Shown: one piece after another, positions 8,939-17,547 of the stretch
Position numbering within the stretch: the first letter of the stretch is position 1
How the letters are laid out: the number at the start of each line of letters is the position of its first letter
Origin: Bordetella trematum
GTDB taxonomy: Bacteria; Pseudomonadota; Gammaproteobacteria; Burkholderiales; Burkholderiaceae_B
DNA length: 33,215 bases
Assembly (NCBI RefSeq): GCF_900078335.1
Contig: NZ_FKBR01000008.1
Location: forward strand, 1-33,215
Direction of reading: 5' to 3'
The notes under the pieces: model-generated
What the model saw: only the letters and a program-made list of their open reading frames with translations
Told to the model about the DNA's origin: nothing
Databases searched by the model: none
Position numbers and translations under genes: made by a program

Positions 8939-9276
8939 TACGGTCGGAACTCCTGCTCGAACGTGGCCGAGATAATGTAAATATCGCCGCCCAGCGGATT
9001 CAACGAGTAGCCCTTGGCCACATACAGCCCCTCGGTACCAAGCGGTGGCGTCCAAAGAAAAGGGATCCGCCCCCAGTGCCGGTCCAAGAAGTCCTTGATC
9101 GGAGCCACCTTTCCGCTGTAGCCGGCGAACTGCAACGGCCAAGACTCGGACCGAGGATTGATCCCATCGCCTGCGCGCTGGACATAGCCCTGGCCGAACC
9201 GTGCCTCTAAGCTGCGAAAAGAAACATCGCCCGTGGGGTTAAGCCGGGGCGACCAGCCAAACCGTTCATAGTCCAT
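8938..9276 (-). CDS. Minor tail protein M
   Basis: A 112-residue protein of the phage minor tail family (lambda gpM). It has the typical core in which a tail-tip strand region is followed by FLDRHWGRIPFLWTPP. The ATG overlaps the stop of the tape measure gene (ATGA), and its own stop overlaps the fiber start. It joins the tape measure complex during tail tip assembly. Length and neighbours fit the family. Confidence 0.88.
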   Translation of the reverse strand: MDYERFGWSPRLNPTGDVSFRSLEARFGQGYVQRAGDGINPRSESWPLQFAGYSGKVAPIKDFLDRHWGRIPFLWTPPLGTEGLYVAKGYSLNPLGGDIYIISATFEQEFRP

Positions 9277-12254
9277 CAGTAAGCCCCCGCCATTCGGTTA
9301 TTGCGACTATCCCAGGCAACGCCGCCTTGGCGATACATCCGAACAAACTCTTGCTGGATAAAAGCACGAATGGCATCCGCCAGCCCATGGCCGAAGTTCT
9401 CTGGCCCACCATTCGTTTGCACGTCAGCAGCACCATCGCCCTGAATAACTACCGATACATGCACGTCCCCCATGGAAAACTGCGCCCCAGGCGCCACGCC
9501 GCCCATCACGAGCTGCGGTGGAGCGCTAGATCCATTGGGTAAGGTTGCCCCCGCATTGAGCGCGTCCAACGTGGATCTGCCAAGCTTTGCTGTGGCGGCG
9601 GCATTCAACACATACTCTTGCCCGTGAACAACCCCTGAAACCTGATCCTTGGGCACATCGCCTGTGTAGCCACCAGCACTGAAGAACATCAGGCCATCAC
9701 CAGCAGCCGATACATCCGCAGCCGTCGCCGCCCCAACGCCACCACTCGCGGAAGCACCGCCAGTAAAGACTCCTGACAACGCCCCGGCGATAGGCCCGAT
9801 GATCGCCTGCCTGATAGCGATCCGAGCAAGGTCCCCCAGTATTGATTCGGTCAAGCTCTTAAAATTCAACTTCCCCTTGGTGACGAACTGGACCAGCGCA
9901 TCTTCCATGCCCTGGAATGCGCCCCGCATCGCGTCGGCCATTGCCCCGGCCATATTCGCAGCACTGTCGACATACTCCTGCAGGCCCTGTCGCGCCCCCA
10001 AGGTCCAAGACCCTTCAGCCTCAAGCTTGCGCTCAGCGCTCTCCAGGAGAATGCCAACCTTCTCTTGCTCCGCAACTCGAAGAGCGTCAATCCTGGCGCG
10101 GTAGTTGGCGTCATCGAGCCTGGTGCTCTCTACCTGCTGGGCCTCCTCCAGGCGCACCCGATCCTCGGCATACTTCTGCCGAATCGCAGCCTCCTGCTCC
10201 ATCAGCTCTCGCTGACGGTCAGAAAGCCCCACCCCGGCAACATCCACATTGCGGGCTGCGCGATAGGCGTCAATGTCCCGCTGAATTGCGGAGAAGTATC
10301 GAGCCGACTCAGATGCCTGGGTGATCGCCGCATCTGCGGCCTTCCACGCCTGAATCTGATCGAACAGGGCCAAGGCGTGCGCGCGAGCAGCCTCAGAGCC
10401 GCCAGCCATCTGGATCTTGTAACGCTCGGCTTGGTCAGCGGTCATGCCGAGGGTGGCACGCTGCTCCTCAAGACGCTTGACCAGGCCCTGCACCTCGCTT
10501 GTCTGTTGGCCGCCACCGCGGGGCAGCAGGCTGGCACGCAACCGGTTCTGCGCGTCACTGTCGTACAACGGCCCCAGCCTCTCACGCCATTCTTTCTCGG
10601 CGGCGGCAAACCGCTCCGCGGGAGTGGCATATTGCTTCATGAACTGGTCATACGCAGTCCGGAATTTATCCAGGCCGTCGACAACAGGGCCGACCCCGCC
10701 CGCCGCCCTGGCCTGCGCATCGGTCAGCGCATCGATTTCTTGGCGCAAGCCAGCCACGTTGCCTGAAGCCTCGACAACCTTCTGGGCCAACTCAACCAGA
10801 CGCCCCCGGCTCGACTCGCTCGCCCGCCCAGACGCGATATAAGACTCAACCACCCCCGACATGGCGACAGCCATATGCTCGGCGGACAGGCTGGTGTCAG
10901 AAGCCACGGCTTTGATTTCGGCAGTGAAATCGGCTCGGTACTTTGCCGCCGCCCTCGTTCCTTCTGCCAGAGACGGCTCAAACGCATTGCCCAGATCGAA
11001 AATCGCAGTCCGACTCGCCTTGAGCGCCGCATCCAGCTCACTGGTCTTGATGTTGACGACCTGCTGACGCTGAAGGGTGTTCAGCTTTTGAAACGAGGCA
11101 ACCAGTTCGTCAATGCCGCCCTTGGTATCTGCCACCTCTCGAGCGCCGGCCGAAGCAGCCGCACGGGCATCACGGCCGTACTGCGACCAGGCATAACCAG
11201 CTGCACCGATAGCCAGAACGATGGCCCCAATAGGTCCGCCGACAAACGCCAACGCGCCACTGGCCGCCCGGCCGGCAAGCGCAAGCGCCGTCAGCCCCGC
11301 CGTTGCCGGACCGCTCGCGCCAGTTACCCCGGCAAGAGTCACAGCGGTCCGCGCGGCCGCCAGCTGGAGCGAGATAAACCCCAGGGCACTCTTAACAGCA
11401 CCCGCCGCCAACCTGGCACCAACGGCGACCGACAGCGCGCCAATACCGACGACAAGCGCCTGAATGCCCGCCTTCGCCGCATCTGACCCGAGCGCGTCAT
11501 TCAGAAACTCGACTGCATTGCGCAGTCCACCAAGCCCAGAATCGTCCGTCAACAACGATGAGATCGTATTGCGCAAGCCAGTCAGGGCCCCTCCCAACGT
11601 GTCTCGCGCAGCAACCGCTGCGCCGCCGTAGCTCTCTTCCAAGGATTGCAAGACGACGCCCTGCGCCTCAGCAATTCGTCCGGTCTGCTCCAGCTGCTCA
11701 ACCAGGGCTTTTTGCTCAGCCGTAAAACGAAAGCCCTGCCGAGAAAGAGACGCCAGCCCCTCAGAGGGAACGTCGAGCGACCGGCCGACAGTCTCCGCCG
11801 CTGCCTTGATCGTCATCCCGGTGCGAGCAGCCATATCCGCTGCCGCCTGCATCGCGCGCGGAAACTCGTTGGCCGCGATGCCGGTAAAGGCGAGCAAAGC
11901 GGTCTGGGCTTGATTGACATCGCCGGCGGAGAAAGTGGACAGCTTCTCCATCTCGGCAGCCATCTTGTTCAGATCGCCAGCGGTCATCACTGCTGCGCGT
12001 CCGGTAGACGTCAGAACGGCCGCCAATTGCGCCTGCTCATTCTGAGCGTTCACCGTATTCTGAACAAGGGCACCGAAACCCGCAGCCACCCCAAGGCCGG
12101 CCAATGAACTCTTAACCGCCCTTGCCGCATCGGCCCAGCCGCTCTCTACCTCCTTACTCGCTTTGCGCGAAGAACGGGCGGCCCGCTGCATATCGGTTTC
12201 GAAGCTGCCGGTACGCGCCAGCAAATCGATGATGATCGATCCGGCAGTTGCCAT
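9276..12254 (-). CDS. Tape measure protein (lambda gpH-like)
   Basis: A 992-residue protein whose length sets the tail length. The N-terminus (IIIDLLARTGSFETDMQRAARSS) is typical of tape measures. Long alanine-rich helical stretches, a hydrophobic central section (about residues 265-355) and coiled coils follow. The C-terminus (IQQEFVRMYRQGGVAW) resembles lambda-type tape measures. Translation starts 8 bp after the T frame ends, with an AGGTGAG Shine-Dalgarno. G/T chaperones upstream and M downstream confirm the role. Confidence 0.95.
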   Translation of the reverse strand: MATAGSIIIDLLARTGSFETDMQRAARSSRKASKEVESGWADAARAVKSSLAGLGVAAGFGALVQNTVNAQNEQAQLAAVLTSTGRAAVMTAGDLNKMAAEMEKLSTFSAGDVNQAQTALLAFTGIAANEFPRAMQAAADMAARTGMTIKAAAETVGRSLDVPSEGLASLSRQGFRFTAEQKALVEQLEQTGRIAEAQGVVLQSLEESYGGAAVAARDTLGGALTGLRNTISSLLTDDSGLGGLRNAVEFLNDALGSDAAKAGIQALVVGIGALSVAVGARLAAGAVKSALGFISLQLAAARTAVTLAGVTGASGPATAGLTALALAGRAASGALAFVGGPIGAIVLAIGAAGYAWSQYGRDARAAASAGAREVADTKGGIDELVASFQKLNTLQRQQVVNIKTSELDAALKASRTAIFDLGNAFEPSLAEGTRAAAKYRADFTAEIKAVASDTSLSAEHMAVAMSGVVESYIASGRASESSRGRLVELAQKVVEASGNVAGLRQEIDALTDAQARAAGGVGPVVDGLDKFRTAYDQFMKQYATPAERFAAAEKEWRERLGPLYDSDAQNRLRASLLPRGGGQQTSEVQGLVKRLEEQRATLGMTADQAERYKIQMAGGSEAARAHALALFDQIQAWKAADAAITQASESARYFSAIQRDIDAYRAARNVDVAGVGLSDRQRELMEQEAAIRQKYAEDRVRLEEAQQVESTRLDDANYRARIDALRVAEQEKVGILLESAERKLEAEGSWTLGARQGLQEYVDSAANMAGAMADAMRGAFQGMEDALVQFVTKGKLNFKSLTESILGDLARIAIRQAIIGPIAGALSGVFTGGASASGGVGAATAADVSAAGDGLMFFSAGGYTGDVPKDQVSGVVHGQEYVLNAAATAKLGRSTLDALNAGATLPNGSSAPPQLVMGGVAPGAQFSMGDVHVSVVIQGDGAADVQTNGGPENFGHGLADAIRAFIQQEFVRMYRQGGVAWDSRNNRMAGAY

Positions 12255-12261
12255 AACTCAC

Positions 12262-12597
12262 CTACTTCTGTTTGATCGGCAGCCCAAGCGCCGCGAAAGT
12301 GCGCAGGTCTGCCTCGGAGAACTGACCGCCGGCCAGGCCGCCCTCAACCGGGTCTGGCATAGGCGCTGAATCGCCGACCAGCCATTCCAGCCGGGCCGGG
12401 TAATCGCCTCCGGCCATCACCTGGGCCAACATCGCCGCCGGCCTGTGGTACCTGTGCAGGTCATCGAATGGGGATTCCTGATAGAAGCGCTGCCAAGACC
12501 TGAACTCAGCAAGAGTCATGGTCTCCTGCAACTCCCCTACTGTCTTCCCCAATGCCAAGGCAAGGATGTGCCAGAAGCGTCCCCCGGACGTCAGACG
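12262..12597 (-). CDS. Tail assembly chaperone T, made as a G-T frameshift fusion
   Basis: The T frame is open from the slip site to 12262 but has no good start of its own; the first candidate is a TTG at 12558 without a convincing ribosome site. It lies in the -1 frame of G. A slip at the heptamer at 12597-12603 would join 110 G residues to 111 T residues, giving about 221. The T part contains WHILALALGKTVGELQ and LAEFRSWQRFYQESPF, typical of T-type chaperone domains. In lambda the fusion recruits tail tube protein to the tape measure. Confidence 0.88.
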   Translation of the reverse strand, partial: RLTSGGRFWHILALALGKTVGELQETMTLAEFRSWQRFYQESPFDDLHRYHRPAAMLAQVMAGGDYPARLEWLVGDSAPMPDPVEGGLAGGQFSEADLRTFAALGLPIKQK

Positions 12598-12926
12598 TTT
12601 CCCGGCTTCATCGCCTCGAAGTTGTTGATCTCCGCGATGATGTCCCCCAGGCGGCGGGCCACCACCGGCGCGATGCGGTCGGCCTGCTCGGCCGTCATGG
12701 CCGGCGCCCCAGACGGGGTAACAAGGCTGCCAGCGATCAGGCGGCTGTTGGCCTTCTCACGCTCGCCAAGATCCGCCGAGGACACCTCACTCAGCCATTT
12801 GGCAAACTGGACGTGGCTGATGGCCTTGAAATAGAGTTTGTGTTTCTTGCCATCGCCCAGCACCACTTGGCGGACGATCACCGCATCGCTGGCAAACAGC
12901 GCCTCCGGAAGGCTATTCGGCTCCAT
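12591..12926 (-). CDS. Tail assembly chaperone G
   Basis: A 111-residue protein with an excellent AAGGAGG Shine-Dalgarno. It lies between the tail tube and tape measure genes, where lambda G sits. The start region (FASDAVIVRQVVLGDGKKHKLYFK) and the helical C-terminus suit a tail chaperone. Its last codons (CCG GGA AAC GTC TGA) carry the slippery site that yields the minor G-T product. G is expected to coat the tape measure before tube polymerisation and to be absent from the virion. Confidence 0.88.
   Translation of the reverse strand: MEPNSLPEALFASDAVIVRQVVLGDGKKHKLYFKAISHVQFAKWLSEVSSADLGEREKANSRLIAGSLVTPSGAPAMTAEQADRIAPVVARRLGDIIAEINNFEAMKPGNV
12597..12603 (-). other. Programmed -1 frameshift slippery heptamer GGGAAAC
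   Basis: On the minus strand G GGA AAC fits the X XXY YYZ rule in the G reading frame. It lies two codons before the G stop, and a -1 slip enters the open T frame. Lambda uses GGGAAAG at the same place. The seven bases and both frames are read directly; the efficiency is unknown. Confidence 0.88.
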
Positions 12927-12935
12927 GCTTCCTCC

Positions 12936-13433
12936 TTATTCCGCCGGTTTGAATGCCCAGGTCACTTTCCCCGAGCGTTGAATCGAGAGCGTCCCAGTAA
13001 CCCGATCGTTCGTCGCGGTATCGATCGTGACTTCGGCGATGTAGGCATAGAACTGCGCCGCAGTACGGCCCGTCGGCAGCGTGAGGCCACCGCTTACGTC
13101 CAAAGTCGGAACGGCAGTGCCATCCGAGAAGCCGACCACCCAGGTCAACAGAAGGCCAGACTCTTTCAGGTCCGTCAGCACGCCCTGATGCGACTCAGCC
13201 GTGGGGATGAAGTTGAAAGGGACCGACACCTGTCCCGGAGCGCCCAGCCCAGGAATGAACTCTTGATCCTCGATGGAATCCAGGCAGGTGACGTCAATCT
13301 GAGACTTTGCCCCCGCGCCAAGGCCGGTGATACCCGTGGGGCAAGCCATCTTCAAGATGACCGGATCGGGTGTGGCCAGGGTATTGAGCAAGAACAAATG
13401 CGTGCCCTGCGTTTTGATAACGCCTGCAGTCAT
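12936..13433 (-). CDS. Major tail tube protein (gpV-like)
   Basis: A 165-residue, mostly beta protein (CPTGITGLGAGAKSQIDVTCLDS, GQVSVPFNFIP, TWVVGFSDGTA) with the size and composition of siphophage tail tube subunits. The ATG follows GAGGT. The gene sits after the tail terminator and before the G/T chaperones. The Ig-like C-terminal domain found on lambda V is absent. A hairpin terminator lies just upstream, so its expression may be set separately from the head genes. Confidence 0.88.
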   Translation of the reverse strand: MTAGVIKTQGTHLFLLNTLATPDPVILKMACPTGITGLGAGAKSQIDVTCLDSIEDQEFIPGLGAPGQVSVPFNFIPTAESHQGVLTDLKESGLLLTWVVGFSDGTAVPTLDVSGGLTLPTGRTAAQFYAYIAEVTIDTATNDRVTGTLSIQRSGKVTWAFKPAE

Positions 13434-13443
13434 ATCGACCTCG

Positions 13444-13464
13444 AAAAAAAAGCCCTTTCGGGCT
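13444..13464 (-). terminator. Intrinsic terminator between tail terminator and tail tube genes
   Basis: On the minus strand the stem AGCCC/GGGCT with a GAAA tetraloop is followed by a run of eight T. The stop codon of the upstream gene lies inside the stem. The tail tube Shine-Dalgarno begins a few bases after the T-tract. Confidence 0.8.
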
Positions 13465-13834
13465 ATCGGTTGTGAATGAAATCGACCTGAAGGCCGATAT
13501 GGAACAGTCCTGTGTCCGGCTCTCGGCGGTTCGCAATCACTCGGCAGCTTTGGCCAGCCAGCTCCAGCGCATCCCGAGCTGCCCGAGCCAAGCGCAAGCA
13601 GGCGGTATCTTGGTAATCATCCGGGCCTGCCCAACAGTCGATCTGAATCACATCCATATCTGCGCCTGGTGGGCCGCTCAAATGGGAATAAGGGTCCGAG
13701 ACCACAACAAACCATGTGATGTAAGGCTTCAGAACGCCCTGGGGCGCATTCCCAAAGTGATAAATACGGGCGGGGCTGCCCACGATGGCCAAAACTTCCG
13801 GCGTGGACAGGGTCCGAAGAATAGGAGCGAACAT
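13463..13834 (-). CDS. Tail terminator / completion protein (DUF3168-like, gpU role)
   Basis: A 123-residue protein with the family look: an N-terminal helix, YITWFVVVSDPYSHLSG, then VIQIDCWA and a helix DTACLRLARAARDAL ahead of a final strand. These proteins cap the tail tube at the head-proximal end. The ATG at 13834 overlaps the previous stop (TGATG); a GTG at 13837 is an equally coupled alternative. It follows the HK97 gp10-like gene, as expected. Confidence 0.85.
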   Translation of the reverse strand: MFAPILRTLSTPEVLAIVGSPARIYHFGNAPQGVLKPYITWFVVVSDPYSHLSGPPGADMDVIQIDCWAGPDDYQDTACLRLARAARDALELAGQSCRVIANRREPDTGLFHIGLQVDFIHNR

Positions 13835-14340
13835 CACCGCCCCCCGCTGGGTTCTGCCAGCTTCTTAACAGCCCGATCGACGCCCGCCTTAAGAGCAGTC
13901 TCGAACACAGAAAGCGCCTTTGGTGCGGCCGTCACGAAAGCAGGCCGCAACCATGGGGTTGCTGGCTGATGGCTGGATCCGTACTCCAACAAGCTAGCGG
14001 TCTTGTGCGTCGTGACCCGCTTGCCCGCTCCCTCTCGCTTGCCCAGCTTCTTCCCGTCATAGGCCGCCCGTTTGACCCTCACGAGATAGCGCTCACCCTT
14101 GCCCTCAAGCGGGGCCTTGCCACGCGAAGCGATCACGCTCTTCTCCAGCAGCCCAGTCGTTTCTTCACTATCGCCAACAACAGCTCGAAGATTCGACCGC
14201 GCCTCGTCCCGGATCACCCGAGCCGCGCGCGCGAGAGCGAGCTTCACCGGACCACCCCGCTTACTGGCAACTTCTGCCGGCAGCTTTTGCAACGTGTCCA
14301 TCACGCCGTCCAGGCCCGATGCCTTGACCTCGACTTTCAT
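13834..14340 (-). CDS. HK97 gp10-like head-tail / tail completion protein
   Basis: A 168-residue basic protein starting MKVEVKASGLDGVMDTLQKLP, the characteristic opening of the HK97 gp10 family. RAARVIRDEARSNL and the closing TPWLRPAFVTAAPKAL also fit. It acts at the head-tail interface or in tail completion. The ATG overlaps the stop of the small coiled-coil gene (ATGA). Confidence 0.9.
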   Translation of the reverse strand: MKVEVKASGLDGVMDTLQKLPAEVASKRGGPVKLALARAARVIRDEARSNLRAVVGDSEETTGLLEKSVIASRGKAPLEGKGERYLVRVKRAAYDGKKLGKREGAGKRVTTHKTASLLEYGSSHQPATPWLRPAFVTAAPKALSVFETALKAGVDRAVKKLAEPSGGR

Positions 14341-14504
14341 AGCGGCTCTCCTTCCGGCCTGGCCTCGCCAGCCAGCTCGCCGTCCAGCGTCATCGCGGGC
14401 GGGGCGTCCTGCTCATCATCGGCGGCCAACACCTCCAGCAGCAGATCCAGCTTCCCCTCGATACGAGCCAGACTGGCTTCAATACGGTCCAGCTGCCCCA
14501 TCAT
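14337..14504 (-). CDS. Small coiled-coil protein in the connector gene cluster
   Basis: A 55-residue protein starting MMGQLDRIEASLARIEGKL, a short leucine/isoleucine coiled coil followed by an acidic tail. Two ATGs in tandem (14504, 14501) follow GAGGGG, and the first overlaps the upstream stop. Its tight coupling between the joining protein and gp10 genes supports translation. Family and function are unknown. Confidence 0.65.
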   Translation of the reverse strand: MMGQLDRIEASLARIEGKLDLLLEVLAADDEQDAPPAMTLDGELAGEARPEGEPL

Positions 14505-14875
14505 TGCCCCTCGCTCGGCCCGTCCACGCATCGCAGGCGCCACTCCCGGCGCGCTGTGGCGTCAGTCTCGGCGGACTGGATATTGAATACTTGGCCGTCC
14601 CAGCGCAGGCGCCAGTACGCAAGCACGGTCGGGCTAACCGGAAACCACCGCAGGTTTACCCGTGCACTGGCCTCGGCCTGAGTCGCGCTTCCGCCCTGAA
14701 ACTCACGACCAGGGCCGGTAAGAACCTCAGCGGGAACGTTTTCGAGTCGCAGGCCATCGGCCAGCACCACGGTCTCCCACCCGCCGCTTCCAGGCACCGT
14801 GTAACCGTCTTCGTCGCGCACAGGCTCGCGCTTCGCCTCGAAAGTCACGCGGTGACGTAATCTGTGAGCCAACAT
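14501..14875 (-). CDS. Head-tail joining protein (SPP1 gp16-like stopper family)
   Basis: A 124-residue protein starting MLAHRLRHRVTFEAKRE. It contains DEDGYTVPGSGGWETV and ends with YWRLRWDGQVFNIQSAE, the usual signature of phage head-tail joining proteins. It caps the connector and holds DNA in the filled head. The ATG at 14875 overlaps the previous stop (TGATG) after GGGGGGCG. Confidence 0.9.
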   Translation of the reverse strand: MLAHRLRHRVTFEAKREPVRDEDGYTVPGSGGWETVVLADGLRLENVPAEVLTGPGREFQGGSATQAEASARVNLRWFPVSPTVLAYWRLRWDGQVFNIQSAETDATARREWRLRCVDGPSEGQ

Positions 14876-15204
14876 CACGCCCCCCATCCAATGCGGTGCG
14901 GCGCTAGCTTCACTTCGGCGGCGGCACGCAGCTTAGCGATATCGTCAGGGCTGGCTTGATACGAGGCCTGGAGCAGCAGCATCACACCCAGCACCATACT
15001 GTCTGGCGGCGCAGTAAGCGGATCAGCGTCTACGAGCACGCCATCCACCATGATTACGGCGGGGATTGGCTCCAACAGGCCCCGGTTCATGTACTGCACC
15101 GCCTCGTCCTCAGCGCTGTCCAGCAGCATCTGCAATTTCGCGTCATCGGCGTTGTGAATGACATCCAGGAACCGCTTCGCGGTTTCTAGGCTGATCACGG
15201 ACAT
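14875..15204 (-). CDS. Head-tail connector protein (HK97 gp6-like)
   Basis: A 109-residue protein with ISLETAKRFLDVIHNADDAKLQMLLDSAEDEAVQYMN, the helical start of gp6/gp15-type adaptor proteins, and LLLQASYQASPDDI near the end. Adaptors form a ring below the portal. The ATG at 15204 has AAGGA at suitable spacing; an in-frame TTG lies six bases earlier. Confidence 0.9.
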   Translation of the reverse strand: MSVISLETAKRFLDVIHNADDAKLQMLLDSAEDEAVQYMNRGLLEPIPAVIMVDGVLVDADPLTAPPDSMVLGVMLLLQASYQASPDDIAKLRAAAEVKLAPHRIGWGA

Positions 15205-15206
15205 GG

Positions 15207-15431
15207 TCAATCCTTCTTGACCCGTGCGCGCCGCGAAGTACCACTCGGCTCGCCGGTTCCGGTGGAGTCGTCCGCGGGGCCACTGGATACGGCTCCCTTG
15301 ACGGGCGGCGAGACGAACTCCGCCAAGCCCTTCTGGACCAGGCGCTCGCCGATTCGTTCGGACACTTCGAACACATCACCACGGCGGCGCGTGCCCATGT
15401 GCTCGAAGGGAGAAATTGCCTTCACTTCCAT
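15207..15431 (-). CDS. Small hypothetical protein between capsid and connector
   Basis: A 74-residue protein starting MEVKAISPFEHMGTRRRGDVFEVSE, with AGGAGA upstream of the ATG. The first 45 or so residues could form a small compact domain. The tail is rich in Ser, Thr, Gly and Lys and likely disordered. Small genes of this kind are common just after HK97-type capsid genes, and some encode head decoration or DNA-packaging accessories. No firm family is recognised. Confidence 0.75.
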   Translation of the reverse strand: MEVKAISPFEHMGTRRRGDVFEVSERIGERLVQKGLAEFVSPPVKGAVSSGPADDSTGTGEPSGTSRRARVKKD

Positions 15432-15479
15432 GTGGGTCTCCTGGTAGCTGGGCGGCGGCACTCCACCGCCCCTGTTTCT

Positions 15480-16658
15480 TTAACCGCCGGCCGGCGCATC
15501 AAGGTCGTCGAAACCGCCCTTGACGAACGCCTCAGGCCGGAACACGGTCAGCGCCACGCGCTCTTCAACCAGCAGGGTCACGCGGTTGGTGACGACGTTG
15601 TCGCGGTCTTCCAGCGAAACGGTCAGATTCACGTCCTCGCGGTCCCAGCCCTGCGCGCCCATGGCGAAGGCGCCGACCAGGAAGTCGCCCGCGTCCATGG
15701 CCGTGGTCGTGACGATGGAGCGCCCCCACAGGCCGGCCTGCGTGACGAAGCGCGGGTTGGCGAACAGATAGCCGTTCGTCGTGTCCTTCAGCAGTTCGAT
15801 CGCCGTCCAGTCGATGGGCGAAAGCACGATGCCGTCCGCGGGATACTCGGCCAGCTCGGCCTGCAACAGGGCGAGGCGCAGGCGGTCCAGGCGATTCTCG
15901 GCTTGCACGACCACGCCAGGATTGGCGTAGGCGATGGCTTGCGTGTAAACCCCGTCGATGTTCAGGCCCACGCCGCTGCCCTTGAGCAGTTGGCGGTCTT
16001 CGACCAGCTTCAGGCCGTAGCGCAGGCGTCCGTCGATATACGATTGCAGCATCGGCACGTCGGACAGGATCTGCTTCGTCGCGCGGATCCAGTGCGCGAT
16101 GGTGGCCACGGGCGCCGAAGCATCTTCGAGCGTCAGCGTCGACTCGGGCTTGAGGGTGCCTTCAGCCACGGGCGCGGCGTTGTTGGTGAAGCCGGTTTCC
16201 CGCACAAACTCCACCGCATTGGACGAGGTGCGCCCCCAGCTGAGAAGGTCGCGCACACGCAGCTGCTGGTTGGGCGGTGCGACGATACCCGGCACGCGCT
16301 GGGGCACGACCAGGTCGCCGGCCGTCGTGGTGCTGATCTCGGCGCTGACGGGTGCGCGGAACTTGCCGCGCGGATTGGAGGCGAAAGCAGAGAAGTCCTC
16401 GCGCTCGGTAAACTGCTCGCCCATCGACTTCGGCCGAGCGCCCTCGCCGCCACCATTCTGGACTTTCGCCAAGAGTTGTTCGGCGGTGGCCAAACGGGCC
16501 TGCAGTTCGCCCTGAGTGGTCAGGGTCTTGTCGATATCGGCGCGCAGCTCCTGGTCCATCGTGCCACGCGCGCTGGCCTTCTCGGCCATGCTCTTCAGCT
16601 GGTCGCTGACGGTTTTCAGGCTGGCGTTGATCTGTTCGATTTGTTGTTCCGGCGTCAT
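15480..16658 (-). CDS. Major capsid protein, HK97 fold
   Basis: A 392-residue protein starting MTPEQQIEQINASLKTV, with AAGGAA upstream. The first 100 or so residues are a coiled-coil delta domain that acts as scaffold and is usually removed by the head protease. The rest has HK97-type features: VPQRVPGIVAPPNQQLRVRDLLSWG, ATIAHWIRATKQILSD and YPADGIVLSPIDWTAIELLKD. The protease and portal genes lie directly upstream. Confidence 0.95.
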   Translation of the reverse strand: MTPEQQIEQINASLKTVSDQLKSMAEKASARGTMDQELRADIDKTLTTQGELQARLATAEQLLAKVQNGGGEGARPKSMGEQFTEREDFSAFASNPRGKFRAPVSAEISTTTAGDLVVPQRVPGIVAPPNQQLRVRDLLSWGRTSSNAVEFVRETGFTNNAAPVAEGTLKPESTLTLEDASAPVATIAHWIRATKQILSDVPMLQSYIDGRLRYGLKLVEDRQLLKGSGVGLNIDGVYTQAIAYANPGVVVQAENRLDRLRLALLQAELAEYPADGIVLSPIDWTAIELLKDTTNGYLFANPRFVTQAGLWGRSIVTTTAMDAGDFLVGAFAMGAQGWDREDVNLTVSLEDRDNVVTNRVTLLVEERVALTVFRPEAFVKGGFDDLDAPAGG

Positions 16659-16668
16659 GATGTGTTCC

Positions 16669-17538
16669 TTACTTGAGGATCGTTGTGAGAGATGCGGCCA
16701 GATCGGCCGTGGTGCTGAGGGCAGCCGGGTGACCCATGCCGCGTCCGGTGGCATCACGCACACCGCTGCCAGCCGAATCGCTCAGGCTGGACTTGAAATC
16801 TGATATGAGGCGCTGGGCCTCGCTGCGTGGCAGACCGGCGGCGCGCATGACGGCCTCGACACGGCGCACTGCGCTGGCCGAAGTCTTTGTGTTTGCCTTA
16901 TCGACCTGGTCGGATGCAAGCAACTCGTCGGCGAAGCCCTGCTCCACTGCCTGGCTGCCGCCGATCCAGGTCTCGCCGTCCATCTGGCGCTGCACCACAT
17001 CCATTTCCTGGCCAGTGCGCGCCGCATAGATATCAGCCATGGCCGCGTCGAACGGCTCCATGGTGGCGGCGAACTCCCGCAGGTCATGCCGGTTGCCCTG
17101 AGCCACCACCCAGCAGTTATGGATCATCAGGAAGCCGGCACGCGCGATCTGCACGGTGTCGCCAGCCATGGCAATGATCGAGGCTGCCGAGGCCGCCAGG
17201 CCAAGCACCTTGATGGTCACCTCACCCTGGTGCTCGCGCAGCAGGTTGTAGATGGCCAGGCCCTCGAACATGTCGCCGCCTGGGCTGTTCACGTTCACGG
17301 TCACAGGGCCTGCGCCCATACCGCGCAGCGCACTTGCGACGCGTTTGGCCGTAACGCCCTCGCCAGTCCACCAGTCGTAGCCGATGACGTCATACACGCT
17401 GATGGAGCGATCCTCCTTGGACTCGATGGCGGCGCGCACGCCGGCGTCCCAGCGTTCCAGGGCGCGTGGCGCCAGATACGACGAAACGGCCGCGCAGGGG
17501 CGCCCGCCCGGCGCGGCTGGCAGGGATTTGATGCTCAT
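16669..17538 (-). CDS. Head maturation protease, ClpP-like (S14)
   Basis: A 289-residue protein that cleaves the scaffold domain from the capsid protein during prohead maturation. It shows NSPGGDMFEGLAIYNLL (about 84-100), the catalytic serine region GLAASAAS (S117 likely) and H140 in LMIHNCW, with an acidic residue expected near 164-169. The C-terminal 80 or so residues are low in motifs and may be a scaffold-like tail. A GAGGAAA Shine-Dalgarno precedes the ATG. Confidence 0.92.
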   Translation of the reverse strand: MSIKSLPAAPGGRPCAAVSSYLAPRALERWDAGVRAAIESKEDRSISVYDVIGYDWWTGEGVTAKRVASALRGMGAGPVTVNVNSPGGDMFEGLAIYNLLREHQGEVTIKVLGLAASAASIIAMAGDTVQIARAGFLMIHNCWVVAQGNRHDLREFAATMEPFDAAMADIYAARTGQEMDVVQRQMDGETWIGGSQAVEQGFADELLASDQVDKANTKTSASAVRRVEAVMRAAGLPRSEAQRLISDFKSSLSDSAGSGVRDATGRGMGHPAALSTTADLAASLTTILK

Positions 17539-17547
17539 GGAATTTCC

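Noticed and set aside
15399-16676. A 425-codon open frame on the plus strand
   Set aside because: It is antisense to the major capsid gene, with biased composition and no protein family resemblance.
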